A DNA stretch of 64,000 nucleotides from Brotaphodocola sp003480315 (GTDB lineage Bacteria; Bacillota; Clostridia; Lachnospirales; Lachnospiraceae), in the NCBI RefSeq assembly GCF_964246085.1, contig NZ_CAXTPD010000001.1; one strand, written 5' to 3'. How positions within the stretch are numbered: position 1 is the stretch's first letter; every line of letters begins with the position of its first letter. Position numbers and translations under genes: made by a program. Positions 7,559 to 15,445 of this stretch are shown piece after piece. The notes beneath the pieces were generated by a model, which had not been told where the DNA came from, did no database searches, and saw only the letters and a list, made by a program, of their open reading frames with translations.

Positions 7559-7765
7559 TTAAGCTACAACGTGAACGTTAACAGCCTGCAGACCACGGTT
7601 GCCCTCTGCGGTATCGAAGGTAACTTTCTGGCCATCCTCTAAGGTCTTGTAGCCATCAGCTACGATACCGGAGAAATGTACGAAAACTTCCTCACCAGTC
7701 TCATCGTTGGTGATGAAGCCATAACCCTTAGTAGCGTTGAACCATTTAACTGTACCGTTATTCAT
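7559..7765 (-). CDS. Cold-shock (CspA-family) RNA chaperone
   Basis: A 68-aa single cold-shock domain protein starting MNNGTVKWFNATKGYGFI, with RNP1 (KGYGFI, residues ~13-18) and RNP2 (VFVHF, ~27-31). The ATG at 7765 follows AGGAGGTACC on the minus strand; longer in-frame upstream starts have no ribosome site. Such proteins bind single-stranded RNA/DNA and melt structures, especially after temperature downshift. It is a monocistronic gene with its own terminator and a ~95-nt leader, convergent with rplJL. Confidence 0.95.
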   Translation of the reverse strand: MNNGTVKWFNATKGYGFITNDETGEEVFVHFSGIVADGYKTLEDGQKVTFDTAEGNRGLQAVNVHVVA

Positions 7766-7820
7766 TGTGGTACCTCCTATAAAAAATAAAATTTGTGTAT
7801 TTTCGTATGAAACAAAAATC

Positions 7821-7890
7821 ACATATTTTTGTAAATCTGGAATGTACTTCTTGACTTACAAAAATATGTGAATCAAAAGCTCATATCAAA
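7821..7890 (-). promoter_or_regulatory. Cold-shock gene promoter with overlapping 15-bp inverted repeat
   Basis: On the minus strand TTGATA (7890-7885), 17-bp spacer, TATTTT (7867-7862). A perfect 15-bp inverted repeat, CACATATTTTTGTAA (7821-7835) and TTACAAAAATATGTG (7857-7871), covers the -10 and continues into the transcript. It could be an operator or an mRNA hairpin. Confidence 0.55.
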
Positions 7891-8053
7891 ATACACTGTG
7901 AGTTTACCACCCAACCCCTGTTCTGTCAAGCAATTTCGGCATTTCTTTAGATACTGAAGCGGTAGGTGATAGAAGGCGGTTTTGGCAGTGCTTTACGGCC
8001 TGCGGAGGTGAAAACAGGCAGATTTCAGTGTATGGACGGTAATGGTGTGATGG

Positions 8054-8086
8054 GTGCGTGGCCGGGGAAAGTGACCGACCACGCAC
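8054..8086 (-). terminator. Hairpin downstream of lysR-type gene
   Basis: GTGCGTGG (8054-8061) pairs with CCACGCAC (8079-8086), with an inner CGG/CCG, 30 nt past the regulator's stop; no T-tract. The rest of 7891-8116 shows no supportable gene. Confidence 0.4.
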
Positions 8087-8116
8087 ACTATGCCAAAACA
8101 AATAAGGGAAAAGTTG

Positions 8117-9016
8117 TCAAAGGAAAAAGACTGACTCTTCGCTGTCTGCGAGCCAGGCTTTCATGGCTCCGGTAAGCCATTTATTCCGGTGGTAGAGAAC
8201 CTGGAGCCAGAAGGGGCTTGCGGAAGGCTCATAATCCAGCCGGACCAGCTTTTGAGCGGCCGGATGGATCCGGACAATAAGATCCGGGACCAGAATGACG
8301 GGGGCTGATCCGGAAACTCTGCTGCTGTCAGCAGCGATGGAAAGTGCCAGGGCAGTATCAGAAATCCGGATCTGCCCGGAACCGGGTGCATGCAGTTTAT
8401 GGTCAAGACCGGCTTCAAAATGACCGGTGCAGATGAGCGGATAATGAGAAAGTTCTTCTCCGGATAAGCCGGTTTGTCCGGCCAGCGGATGCCCCTTTGC
8501 GGCAAAAGCATGGAGGGGAGCCGGCAGATCTTTCGCTGCGTGGATCAGGTCTGTATCGGTGCGGAGCAGGTCCAGCGTCAGGGCAAGATCGATATCATTG
8601 TGGCGCAGCTGGAACAGAAGCTCCTCCGGCTCTGCAATGACCTGCACGTTTACATCAACCTGAGGATAGTCCTGCAGGTAGCGGGCAATGCGGCTGCTCA
8701 GTCTTTCGCAGGAAAGCTGGCCGGATATGCCCAGACGGAGCGAACCGGTGATGGCAGATGTGTCCTGCTTTCCGACCTTCAGGGCATCTTCGGACATGCG
8801 GACAATGGCTGCCGCATAGGACAGAAATTCCTGCCCGGTCTGGGTGATGCGGATCTGTTTGCCTACGCGCTCGTAAAGCTGTGCTCCAAGCTCCTGCTCC
8901 AGCTGCTGCATCTGCATAGTAACGGTGGACTGGGCATATCCCAGCAGCTTTGCGGCTTTGGAAAGACTCTGGGTTTCAGCTACTTTGGTAAATGTGATCA
9001 GGTTTCTAATTTCCAT
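8117..9016 (-). CDS. LysR-family transcriptional regulator
   Basis: A 299-aa regulator with the LysR winged helix-turn-helix at residues 1-60 (MEIRNLITFTKVAETQSLSKAAKLLGYAQSTVTMQ pattern; STVTMQMQQLEQELG is the recognition region) and an effector-binding domain from ~90 to 295 (GSLRLGISG; LRHNDIDLALTLD). Length is typical. It is transcribed away from a polysaccharide deacetylase, with a LysR-type palindrome in the intergenic space, so it may regulate itself and possibly that gene. The effector is unknown. Confidence 0.92.
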   Translation of the reverse strand: MEIRNLITFTKVAETQSLSKAAKLLGYAQSTVTMQMQQLEQELGAQLYERVGKQIRITQTGQEFLSYAAAIVRMSEDALKVGKQDTSAITGSLRLGISGQLSCERLSSRIARYLQDYPQVDVNVQVIAEPEELLFQLRHNDIDLALTLDLLRTDTDLIHAAKDLPAPLHAFAAKGHPLAGQTGLSGEELSHYPLICTGHFEAGLDHKLHAPGSGQIRISDTALALSIAADSSRVSGSAPVILVPDLIVRIHPAAQKLVRLDYEPSASPFWLQVLYHRNKWLTGAMKAWLADSEESVFFL

Positions 9017-9044
9017 GAAGTACTTTCTTTATATCGAAATTGAT

Positions 9045-9065
9045 GAAGTATAATAAAAATACTTC
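9045..9065. promoter_or_regulatory. Candidate LysR-type operator
   Basis: The dyad GAAGTAT-N7-ATACTTC (9045-9051, 9059-9065) contains the T-N11-A geometry of LysR boxes. It lies 29 nt upstream of the regulator start, and another GAAGTA half-site is at 9017-9022. Confidence 0.55.
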
Positions 9066-9180
9066 AAAATAATTGACATTGATATTGTAGCGCACATGAG
9101 GGAAAAACGCAAGCATATCTGGATAGATTTTCTGAATATAAATAATGGGAGATAACAGGATCTCGCGGGAGGAAAGTACC

Positions 9181-9951
9181 ATGGTCGTGGGCAAATGGAA
9201 ATTTTCTGCAATGTGTCTTCTGCTGTTTCTGGCGCTTCTTGCGGATGGCGCTCTTGCAGGTGCGGCGTTTGCCGTTGCAAATCGGCAGCCATCTATGATG
9301 CAATCCTCTGCCGTTGCAAACCGGCAGCCATCTGCGATGCAATCCTCTGCTGTTGCAAGCCGGCAGCCATCTGCGATGCAATCCTCTGCTGTCCGGCCGC
9401 TTCAGGTTGCCCTCACCTTTGATGATGGCCCCCATCAGACCTGTACGCCGGCACTTTTAAACGGCCTGAAGCAGCGTGAGGTAAAAGCAACCTTCTTTCT
9501 CATGGGAGAAAATATTGCGGGGAAAGAGCCGCTGGTACAGCGTATGCAGGCAGAGGGCCATCTGATCGGAAATCATGGCTACCGCCATATCCAGATGACA
9601 AAAGAGGAGGCGGAACAGGCCTGCGCGGACATCGAACAGACGGAAAAACTCATCCAGTCCATCACCGGGAAACGGCCGGAGTATCTGCGCCCTCCATACG
9701 GCGACTGGAATGAGCAGCTGGAATGCCGGGTAAACCTGACCACGGTGCTGTGGAACGTGGATTCGCTGGACTGGAAATTTCAGAACACGGATCGGATCGT
9801 ACGCCGGGTGGAAAAAGATGTGAAAGATGGAGATATCATCCTGATGCACGATATTTTTCCGACCTCTGTAGAGGCGGCGCTCCGGATCGTGGATGATCTG
9901 CAGAAACGGGGATATGAATTCGTGACGGTCGAGGAGCTTTTAGTGGACTAA
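9181..9951 (+). CDS. Secreted polysaccharide (peptidoglycan-type) deacetylase
   Basis: A 256-aa protein starting at ATG 9181 behind GGGAGGAAAG. It has an N-terminal signal/anchor helix (FSAMCLLLFLALLADGALAGAAFA), a 3x13-residue repeat linker of the type AVANRQPSAMQSS, and a NodB domain (CE4) from ~73 to the end. Metal and catalytic residues are visible: T-F-D81-D82-G-P, H132-G-Y-R-H136, the RPPYG motif and a C-terminal LMHD. CE4 enzymes remove N-acetyl groups from peptidoglycan or chitin-like glycans, often giving lysozyme resistance. It is predicted to act outside the membrane. Confidence 0.88.
   Translation: MVVGKWKFSAMCLLLFLALLADGALAGAAFAVANRQPSMMQSSAVANRQPSAMQSSAVASRQPSAMQSSAVRPLQVALTFDDGPHQTCTPALLNGLKQREVKATFFLMGENIAGKEPLVQRMQAEGHLIGNHGYRHIQMTKEEAEQACADIEQTEKLIQSITGKRPEYLRPPYGDWNEQLECRVNLTTVLWNVDSLDWKFQNTDRIVRRVEKDVKDGDIILMHDIFPTSVEAALRIVDDLQKRGYEFVTVEELLVD
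9271..9387 (+). repeat. Three 39-bp tandem repeats in deacetylase linker
   Basis: Units 9271-9309, 9310-9348 and 9349-9387 differ at only a few positions and keep frame, each coding 13 residues (AVANRQPSAMQSS type). A tract like this can vary in copy number without a frameshift. Confidence 0.9.
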
Positions 9952-10038
9952 AGCGGATACAGCTCTTTGCGAAACCCGGTTGACTCTGAAATCCCTGCGG
10001 ATTATACTGGGAGCATACAGGCAGGAGGAGAACGATAC

Positions 10039-11370
10039 ATGGATTTGTTTGATTATATGAGAGCGAGTACCCAGGAGCAGGAGTCTCCCCTGGCGTCCCG
10101 CATGCGCCCTACCACGCTGGACGAAGTGGTGGGGCAGAAGCACATTATCGGAAAAGACAAGCTGCTTTACCGGGCAATCAGGGCAGACCAGCTCGGTTCC
10201 ATCATTTTTTACGGCCCGCCGGGGACCGGAAAGACAACGCTGGCCAAGGTGATCGCAAACACCACCAGCGCGAGCTTCCGCCAGATCAACGCTACAGTTG
10301 CCGGGAAAAAAGATATGGAGGATGTAGTAAAAGAGGCGAAGGATGCTCTCGGCATGTACGGCAAAAAGACGATTTTATTTGTAGACGAGATCCACCGCTT
10401 TAATAAGAGCCAGCAGGATTACCTGCTTCCTTATGTGGAGGACGGAACCCTGATCCTCATTGGGGCAACTACGGAAAATCCATACTTTGAGGTGAACGGA
10501 GCGCTGCTTTCCCGTTCCCGCATTTTTGAGCTGAAGGCCCTGGAAAAGGATGACGTGAAGGAGCTGGTCCTGCGGGCAGTGCGGGATGAGAAAAAAGGAA
10601 TGGGCAGCTATCATGCTGTGATCGATGATGAGGCGGCGGATTTTCTTGCGGATGTATCCGGCGGAGATGCCCGTGCTGCTTTGAATGCCGTAGAGCTGGG
10701 CGTCCTCACAACGGAGCGGGATCCGGCTGACGGCCTGATCCACATTACGCTGGATGTGGCGCAGGAGTGTATCCAGAAGCGGGCGGTCCGCTACGACAAG
10801 GACGGAGACAACCATTACGACACGATCTCCGCCTTTATCAAGAGCATGCGCGGTTCGGACCCCGATGCGGCAGTTTATTATCTGGCCCGGATGCTTTACG
10901 CGGGAGAAGATATTAAGTTTATTGCCCGCCGGATTATGATCTGTGCGGCGGAAGATGTGGGCAATGCAGATCCGCAGGCCCTTACGGTGGCAGTCAGTGC
11001 GGCCCAGGCAGTGGAGCGCATCGGCATGCCGGAGGCCCAGATCATTTTGTCTCAGGCAGTACTTTATGTGGCAACGGCTCCGAAATCCAATTCCGCATGC
11101 AATGCGGTATTTGAGGCGATGGATGCAGTAAAAAACCAGCGTTCCATGCCGGTTCCGGTACATCTGCAGGATTCTCATTACGGCGGTTCCGCAAAACTGG
11201 GACACGGAATCGGTTATCGGTATGCTCACGATTATCCGAATCATTATGTAAAGCAGCAGTACCTTCCGGATGGAATGGAGGGCCGGTGCTTCTATCATCC
11301 TTCGGAAAATGGATATGAGTCGAAAATTGCAAAACACATGCGTTTTTTGCGGGAGTCTGTTCAGGAATAA
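10039..11370 (+). CDS. rarA: Replication-associated recombination protein RarA (MgsA/WRNIP1 family)
   Basis: A 443-aa AAA+ ATPase starting MDLFDYM at ATG 10039 behind GGAGGAG. Walker A is GPPGTGKTT (residues ~59-67), Walker B includes LFVDEIHRFNKSQQD (~113-127), with sensor-1 ATTENPYFEVN and the long C-terminal domain (LGHGIGYRYAHDYPNHYVKQQYLPD) diagnostic for RarA rather than RuvB or DnaX. RarA acts at stalled replication forks. It begins about 88 nt after the deacetylase stop. Confidence 0.95.
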   Translation: MDLFDYMRASTQEQESPLASRMRPTTLDEVVGQKHIIGKDKLLYRAIRADQLGSIIFYGPPGTGKTTLAKVIANTTSASFRQINATVAGKKDMEDVVKEAKDALGMYGKKTILFVDEIHRFNKSQQDYLLPYVEDGTLILIGATTENPYFEVNGALLSRSRIFELKALEKDDVKELVLRAVRDEKKGMGSYHAVIDDEAADFLADVSGGDARAALNAVELGVLTTERDPADGLIHITLDVAQECIQKRAVRYDKDGDNHYDTISAFIKSMRGSDPDAAVYYLARMLYAGEDIKFIARRIMICAAEDVGNADPQALTVAVSAAQAVERIGMPEAQIILSQAVLYVATAPKSNSACNAVFEAMDAVKNQRSMPVPVHLQDSHYGGSAKLGHGIGYRYAHDYPNHYVKQQYLPDGMEGRCFYHPSENGYESKIAKHMRFLRESVQE

Positions 11371-11415
11371 GAAAAATCCGGATAAAATAACCTTTTCTTT
11401 TTCGGAAAAATTCAT

Positions 11416-11421
11416 TATAAT
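11416..11421 (+). promoter_or_regulatory. Possible -10 of rho promoter
   Basis: TATAAT at 11416-11421, with only a weak -35 (TTTTCT region, 11393-11398), about 134 nt before rho. Confidence 0.4.
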
Positions 11422-11431
11422 GTGGTTATGC

Positions 11432-11458
11432 GCGGAGGCAGTGTCTGGCTGCTTCCGC
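11432..11458 (+). ncRNA. Strong hairpin in rho leader
   Basis: GCGGAGGCAG (11432-11441) and CTGCTTCCGC (11449-11458) form a 10-bp stem (one G-U) with a 7-nt loop and no T-tract, in the untranslated region before rho. It may be the rarA 3' end or a rho regulatory hairpin. Confidence 0.45.
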
Positions 11459-11554
11459 ATTCCATGAATCCATTATTCATATTGAGTCCCTCGGGATATC
11501 TATCCATTGATATAAACCCCATTTATCAGAATATAAGTTCAGATTGGAGAAAAT

Positions 11555-12967
11555 ATGCGAGAAAAATTACAGACCTTACCCGTATCCGTACTAAAGGAAA
11601 TGGCGAAAGAGCAGGGCATCAAGGGAGCCACCGCGCTGCGAAAAGCGGAGCTGATCGAGGAGCTTTGCCGTGCGGCGGGAGAAAACGAGGAAAGCCGTAC
11701 CCCAAACAGCCGACCGGCTGCAGTCAGAAGAACGAATTTTAATCAGGCAGATCAGGCCGGGCAGAACCGCAGCAGCGAGCAGCAGACTGTCCAGCCTGCC
11801 CGGGAGGATGAAGCAGACCGGCTTCAGGAGGAGATGGACAGCGGCGTCCCGGCCAGCGGAATTCTGGAAGTTATGCCGGATGGCTTTGGCTTCATCCGAT
11901 GCGAGAACTTTCTTCCGGGTGAGAACGACGTTTATGTCTCTCCGACCCAGATCCGCCGCTTTAACCTGAAAACCGGAGATATCATCAGCGGAAACCGCCG
12001 CGTGAAAACCTCGAATGAGAAATTTGCGGCTCTGTTGTATATTAAAAATGTGAATGGCTATCCGCTCAGCGCACTGGAGCGCCGCCCGAACTTTGAAGAG
12101 CTGACTCCGGTATTCCCGAACAGCCGCCTTCACATGGAGACCCAGGGCAAGAGCAGTACGGCCATGCGTGTCCTGGATCTTCTGGCGCCGATCGGCAAAG
12201 GGCAGCGCGGCATGATCGTATCCCCGCCAAAAGCCGGAAAAACAACTCTTTTAAAGCAGGTGGCGCAGGCCGTTACCACCAACCACCCGGATATGCATAT
12301 GATCATCCTTCTGATCGATGAGCGCCCGGAGGAGGTAACAGACATCAAAGAATCCGTGGTCGGCAAAAATGTAGAGGTTATTTATTCCACCTTTGATGAA
12401 CTTCCTGACCGGCATAAACGGGTTTCGGAAATGGTCATTGAACGAGCAAAGCGTCTGGTTGAGCATGGCCGTGATGTCATCATTCTGCTGGACAGCATCA
12501 CCCGCCTGGCCCGGGCCTACAACCTGGTAGTTCCGCCGAGTGGCCGTACTCTTTCCGGCGGCCTTGATCCGGCAGCCCTGCACATGCCGAAACGCTTTTT
12601 CGGCGCAGCCCGCAACATGCGAGAGGGCGGCAGCCTGACCATACTGGCAACTGCGCTGGTAGACACCGGAAGCCGTATGGATGATGTCATCTATGAGGAA
12701 TTCAAGGGAACCGGCAACATGGAGCTGGTATTAGACCGCAAGCTTTCTGAGAAGCGTATCTTCCCGGCTATCGACATCTTAAAGTCCGGCACCCGCCGCG
12801 ATGATCTGCTCCTGAGCCGCGATGAGGCCGAGGCAGTGGACATCGTCCGCAAGGCCACCAACAGCCTGAAGCCGGAAGATTCCGTGGAGCGAATCCTGGA
12901 TCTGTTTGCTCAGACCCGGACTAACCGGGAGTTCGTGGAGGTGGCGAAAAAACGCCGTATGTTCTAA
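11555..12967 (+). CDS. rho: Transcription termination factor Rho
   Basis: A 470-aa Rho. N-terminal helical Rho_N (residues ~1-45, LPVSVLKEMAKEQGIKG) is followed by a hydrophilic insert (~46-95), a cold-shock-like RNA-binding domain (SGILEVMPDGFGFIR to ~170) and the RecA-like ATPase with Walker A PPKAGKTTLL (~225) and Walker B VIILLDSITRLARAYN (~305-320). The Q-loop/R-loop region is conserved to the C-terminal KKRRMF. Rho is the hexameric RNA helicase terminating untranslated transcripts. ATG 11555 is preceded by TTGGAGAAA. Confidence 0.97.
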   Translation: MREKLQTLPVSVLKEMAKEQGIKGATALRKAELIEELCRAAGENEESRTPNSRPAAVRRTNFNQADQAGQNRSSEQQTVQPAREDEADRLQEEMDSGVPASGILEVMPDGFGFIRCENFLPGENDVYVSPTQIRRFNLKTGDIISGNRRVKTSNEKFAALLYIKNVNGYPLSALERRPNFEELTPVFPNSRLHMETQGKSSTAMRVLDLLAPIGKGQRGMIVSPPKAGKTTLLKQVAQAVTTNHPDMHMIILLIDERPEEVTDIKESVVGKNVEVIYSTFDELPDRHKRVSEMVIERAKRLVEHGRDVIILLDSITRLARAYNLVVPPSGRTLSGGLDPAALHMPKRFFGAARNMREGGSLTILATALVDTGSRMDDVIYEEFKGTGNMELVLDRKLSEKRIFPAIDILKSGTRRDDLLLSRDEAEAVDIVRKATNSLKPEDSVERILDLFAQTRTNREFVEVAKKRRMF

Positions 12968-12998
12968 CAAAAAATCTTTGAAAACCTTAGAAATATGC

Positions 12999-13027
12999 TT
13001 GCCAAGGCTATATTTATATGATACAAT
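12999..13027 (+). promoter_or_regulatory. Promoter of rpmE
   Basis: TTGCCA (12999-13004), 17-bp spacer, TACAAT (13022-13027). Confidence 0.65.
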
Positions 13028-13051
13028 TATGGAGCTGTTTATAGATGTGGC

Positions 13052-13090
13052 GTGATTTTAACGGTACGAGTGAGACCGTTAGACGATCAC
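13052..13090 (+). ncRNA. Candidate L31 (rpmE) leader hairpin
   Basis: GTGAT (13052-13056) and TAACGGT (13059-13065) pair with ACCGTTA (13075-13081) and ATCAC (13086-13090), giving an interrupted two-part stem just after the promoter. Published Firmicutes rpmE leaders bind L31; whether this one belongs there needs a covariance-model search. Confidence 0.5.
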
Positions 13091-13127
13091 AGTACTATAT
13101 AATTGAGAAAGTGAAGAGGTGAAAATC

Positions 13128-13331
13128 ATGAGAGAAGGAATCCATCCGGCTTATTATCAGGCTAAGGTTACCTGCAACTGCGGCAACGAGTTCGTTACCG
13201 GTTCCACCAAGGAAGAAATCCACGTAGAGGTTTGCTCTAAGTGCCATTCTTTCTACACCGGTCAGCAGAAAGCTGCTTCTGCACGCGGTCGTATCGATAA
13301 GTTCAACAAGAAATACGGCGTTAAGGCGTAA
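13128..13331 (+). CDS. rpmE: 50S ribosomal protein L31
   Basis: A 67-aa L31 starting MREGIHPAYYQAKVTCNCGNEF, with the zinc-ligand type cysteines CNCGN and CSKCHSFYTG. ATG 13128 is preceded by GAGGTG at a good distance; a GTG nine nt earlier is less likely. L31 bridges the ribosomal subunits at the central protuberance. It stands directly after rho, as in many Firmicutes, with its own promoter and leader. Confidence 0.95.
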   Translation: MREGIHPAYYQAKVTCNCGNEFVTGSTKEEIHVEVCSKCHSFYTGQQKAASARGRIDKFNKKYGVKA

Positions 13332-13348
13332 GCATAACGAGAGCGAGG

Positions 13349-13394
13349 TAAGGTTGAGACTCAAGTGGAGACACTTTGGCTCAACCTTATTTTT
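13349..13394 (+). terminator. Terminator after rpmE
   Basis: TAAGGTTGAG (13349-13358) pairs perfectly with CTCAACCTTA (13380-13389), with an inner CAAGTG/CACTTTG helix, then TTTTTC. It may attenuate the downstream genes. Confidence 0.75.
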
Positions 13395-13417
13395 CTTTAT
13401 AAGGAGATAGTAGTTTT

Positions 13418-14431
13418 ATGAAATATTCCGGTATCGGCGGCCAGGCCGTCATTGAAGGAATTATGATGAAAAACAAAGACCAGTATGCCACGGCAGTGCG
13501 CAGGCCGGACGGCGGCATTGAGGTCAAAAAAGATACCTATGTCAGCATGACAGAGAAGGTGCCGTTTTGCGGACTCCCTTTTGTGCGCGGTGTCTTCAGC
13601 TTTGCGGATTCCATGATCCTTGGCATGCGGACACTGAGCTATTCAGCCAGCTTCTTTGAGGATGATGAGGATTCTGAACCGAGTAAGCTGGAGCTCTGGA
13701 TGGACAAAGTCTTTGGAGAAAAGGTAGAGCAGGTGCTTATGGCGGTTGTTATGGTATTTTCCGTTATCATGGCCATCGGCATTTTCATGATCCTGCCGCT
13801 GCTCATCGCAAACGCCTGCAAGCAGGTCATCCATTCCGACACCATTATGGCAATCCTGGAGGGCGTTATCCGCATTGCTATTTTTATTGTGTATATCAAA
13901 CTGATTTCCCGAATGGAAGACATCCGCCGCACCTTTATGTACCATGGTGCGGAGCATAAGTGCATCAACTGTATTGAGCATGGCATGACCCTCACGGTCG
14001 ATCACGTGCGGGAAAGCTCCAAGCAGCACAAACGCTGCGGCACCAGCTTTCTCATCATTGTTATGCTCATCAGCATTCTGTTCTTTATGGTGGTGCGGGT
14101 AGACAACGTACTGCTGCGCATGGCAAGCCGTATCATTCTGGTGCCGGTCATTGCCGGTGTATCGTATGAGTTTTTACGTCTGGCAGGCCGCAGTGACAAC
14201 CCGATTGTCAATTTACTCAGTAAGCCGGGACTGTGGATGCAGAACCTGACTACCAGTGAGCCGGATGATTCCATGATCGAGGTAGCCATTGCAGCTGTGG
14301 AAGCGGTGTTTGACTGGAAAGCATACTTAAGAGAAAATTTCCCGGATACGGAGATTCCGGAGGACTGTGCTGATGCCGCAGTTTCCGGTCCGGCACAGAA
14401 CCAGGCCATCAGCCGGGAGGAAGCCGGATGA
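13418..14431 (+). CDS. DUF1385 (YqhQ-type) membrane protein
   Basis: A 337-aa protein of the DUF1385 family: it starts MKYSGIGGQAVIEGIMMKN and carries the conserved FRGxF-like VRGVFSFADSM and the central YHGAEHKCINCIEHG block (residues ~168-182). Several hydrophobic segments (about 105-135, 145-165, 205-230) suggest an integral membrane protein. Family function is not established. It overlaps prmC by 4 nt (ATGA), so translation is coupled. The rpmE-DUF1385-prmC-prfA order is a common Firmicutes arrangement. Confidence 0.88.
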   Translation: MKYSGIGGQAVIEGIMMKNKDQYATAVRRPDGGIEVKKDTYVSMTEKVPFCGLPFVRGVFSFADSMILGMRTLSYSASFFEDDEDSEPSKLELWMDKVFGEKVEQVLMAVVMVFSVIMAIGIFMILPLLIANACKQVIHSDTIMAILEGVIRIAIFIVYIKLISRMEDIRRTFMYHGAEHKCINCIEHGMTLTVDHVRESSKQHKRCGTSFLIIVMLISILFFMVVRVDNVLLRMASRIILVPVIAGVSYEFLRLAGRSDNPIVNLLSKPGLWMQNLTTSEPDDSMIEVAIAAVEAVFDWKAYLRENFPDTEIPEDCADAAVSGPAQNQAISREEAG

Positions 14432-15369
14432 CACTTTACGACCTTCTGAATGAGGGAAGCGCCGCCCTGCAGCAGGCAGGGGATACCGACGGCGAAAACG
14501 ATGCAAAGCTGCTTCTTTTTGAAGCCCTTCATCTGGATCTGGTCCACTTCCTGATGGACCGCCTGCGCCCCCTTTCAGAACAGGATGCTAAGGTGCAGGA
14601 ACAGATCCGGACTTATCGGGAAATGATCGAAAAGCGTGCGTCCCGTATTCCGCTGCAGCAGATTTTGGGCAGCCAGGAATTCATGGGACTGGAATTTTTT
14701 GTAAACGAGCATGTGCTGATCCCGCGCCAGGACACCGAAACCCTGGTGGAGCTGGTGCTTCAGGAGCAGCAGGACCCGGAAAAGAAGCTTCTGGACCTCT
14801 GTACCGGATCCGGCTGCATTGCCATCAGCCTGGCGGTGAAGGGTGGTTACCGATCCGTAACAGCCACAGATCTGTCGGAAGAGGCGCTGAAGGTGGCAGA
14901 GCGGAACGCAAAGATGCATGGATTTGCAGTGGTTTCACACACGGAAACACAGGCTGCGCCTGAACAGGCCGGGCATCCGTTCATCTTCCGCCAGGGCGAC
15001 CTGTTCACAGCCATGCCCCAGAGCGAAGCCGGAACCTTCGACATCATTACATCCAACCCGCCCTACATTCCCACGGCGGTCATTGCCACCCTGGAGCCGG
15101 AGGTGCGGGAGCACGAGCCCATGATGGCTCTGGACGGTACCGGGGACGGTCTGAAGTTTTACCGCCGGATCGCAAAGGAAGCAGGAGCCTGGTTAAAGCC
15201 GGGGGGAGCTGTTTATCTGGAAATTGGCTATGACCAGGGAAAGGCTGTCAGTGAGCTTTTGAGCGAGGCGGGTTTTGATAAAGTAAGAGTCGTAAAGGAC
15301 CTTCCGGGCAAGGACCGCGTGGTATGTGGTATCTGGCCCGGGCTGACGGACACAGAAAATCAGTCGTGA
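14428..15369 (+). CDS. prmC: Peptide chain release factor N5-glutamine methyltransferase
   Basis: A 313-aa SAM-dependent methyltransferase. The N-terminal helical PrmC domain precedes the QEFMGLEFFVNEHVLIPRQDTE motif. The SAM-binding loop is LDLCTGSGCIAISLA (residues ~122-136) and the catalytic SNPPYIP motif (~209-215) holds substrate glutamine. PrmC methylates the GGQ glutamine of release factors. prfA, its substrate, follows 76 nt downstream. Residues ~170-190 carry a small insert (TQAAPEQAGHPF) compared with shorter homologues. Confidence 0.96.
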   Translation: MTLYDLLNEGSAALQQAGDTDGENDAKLLLFEALHLDLVHFLMDRLRPLSEQDAKVQEQIRTYREMIEKRASRIPLQQILGSQEFMGLEFFVNEHVLIPRQDTETLVELVLQEQQDPEKKLLDLCTGSGCIAISLAVKGGYRSVTATDLSEEALKVAERNAKMHGFAVVSHTETQAAPEQAGHPFIFRQGDLFTAMPQSEAGTFDIITSNPPYIPTAVIATLEPEVREHEPMMALDGTGDGLKFYRRIAKEAGAWLKPGGAVYLEIGYDQGKAVSELLSEAGFDKVRVVKDLPGKDRVVCGIWPGLTDTENQS

Positions 15370-15445
15370 TTGCAGCGGCGTGAAACCGCCGCAGACAGAA
15401 TACGGAAACAACATAGATACGAACATATATAATAGGAGGAATCGC

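Noticed and set aside
7891..8116. Small gene in the gap between the cold-shock and lysR-type genes
   Set aside because: The only open frame lacks a ribosome site and resembles nothing; only a hairpin is supportable.
8474..9043. Long plus-strand open frame antisense to the LysR-type regulator
   Set aside because: Shadow of the real gene; no ribosome site and cysteine/arginine-rich composition.
10375..11460. 361-codon minus-strand open frame antisense to rarA
   Set aside because: Antisense shadow; the rarA frame has full-length family motifs.
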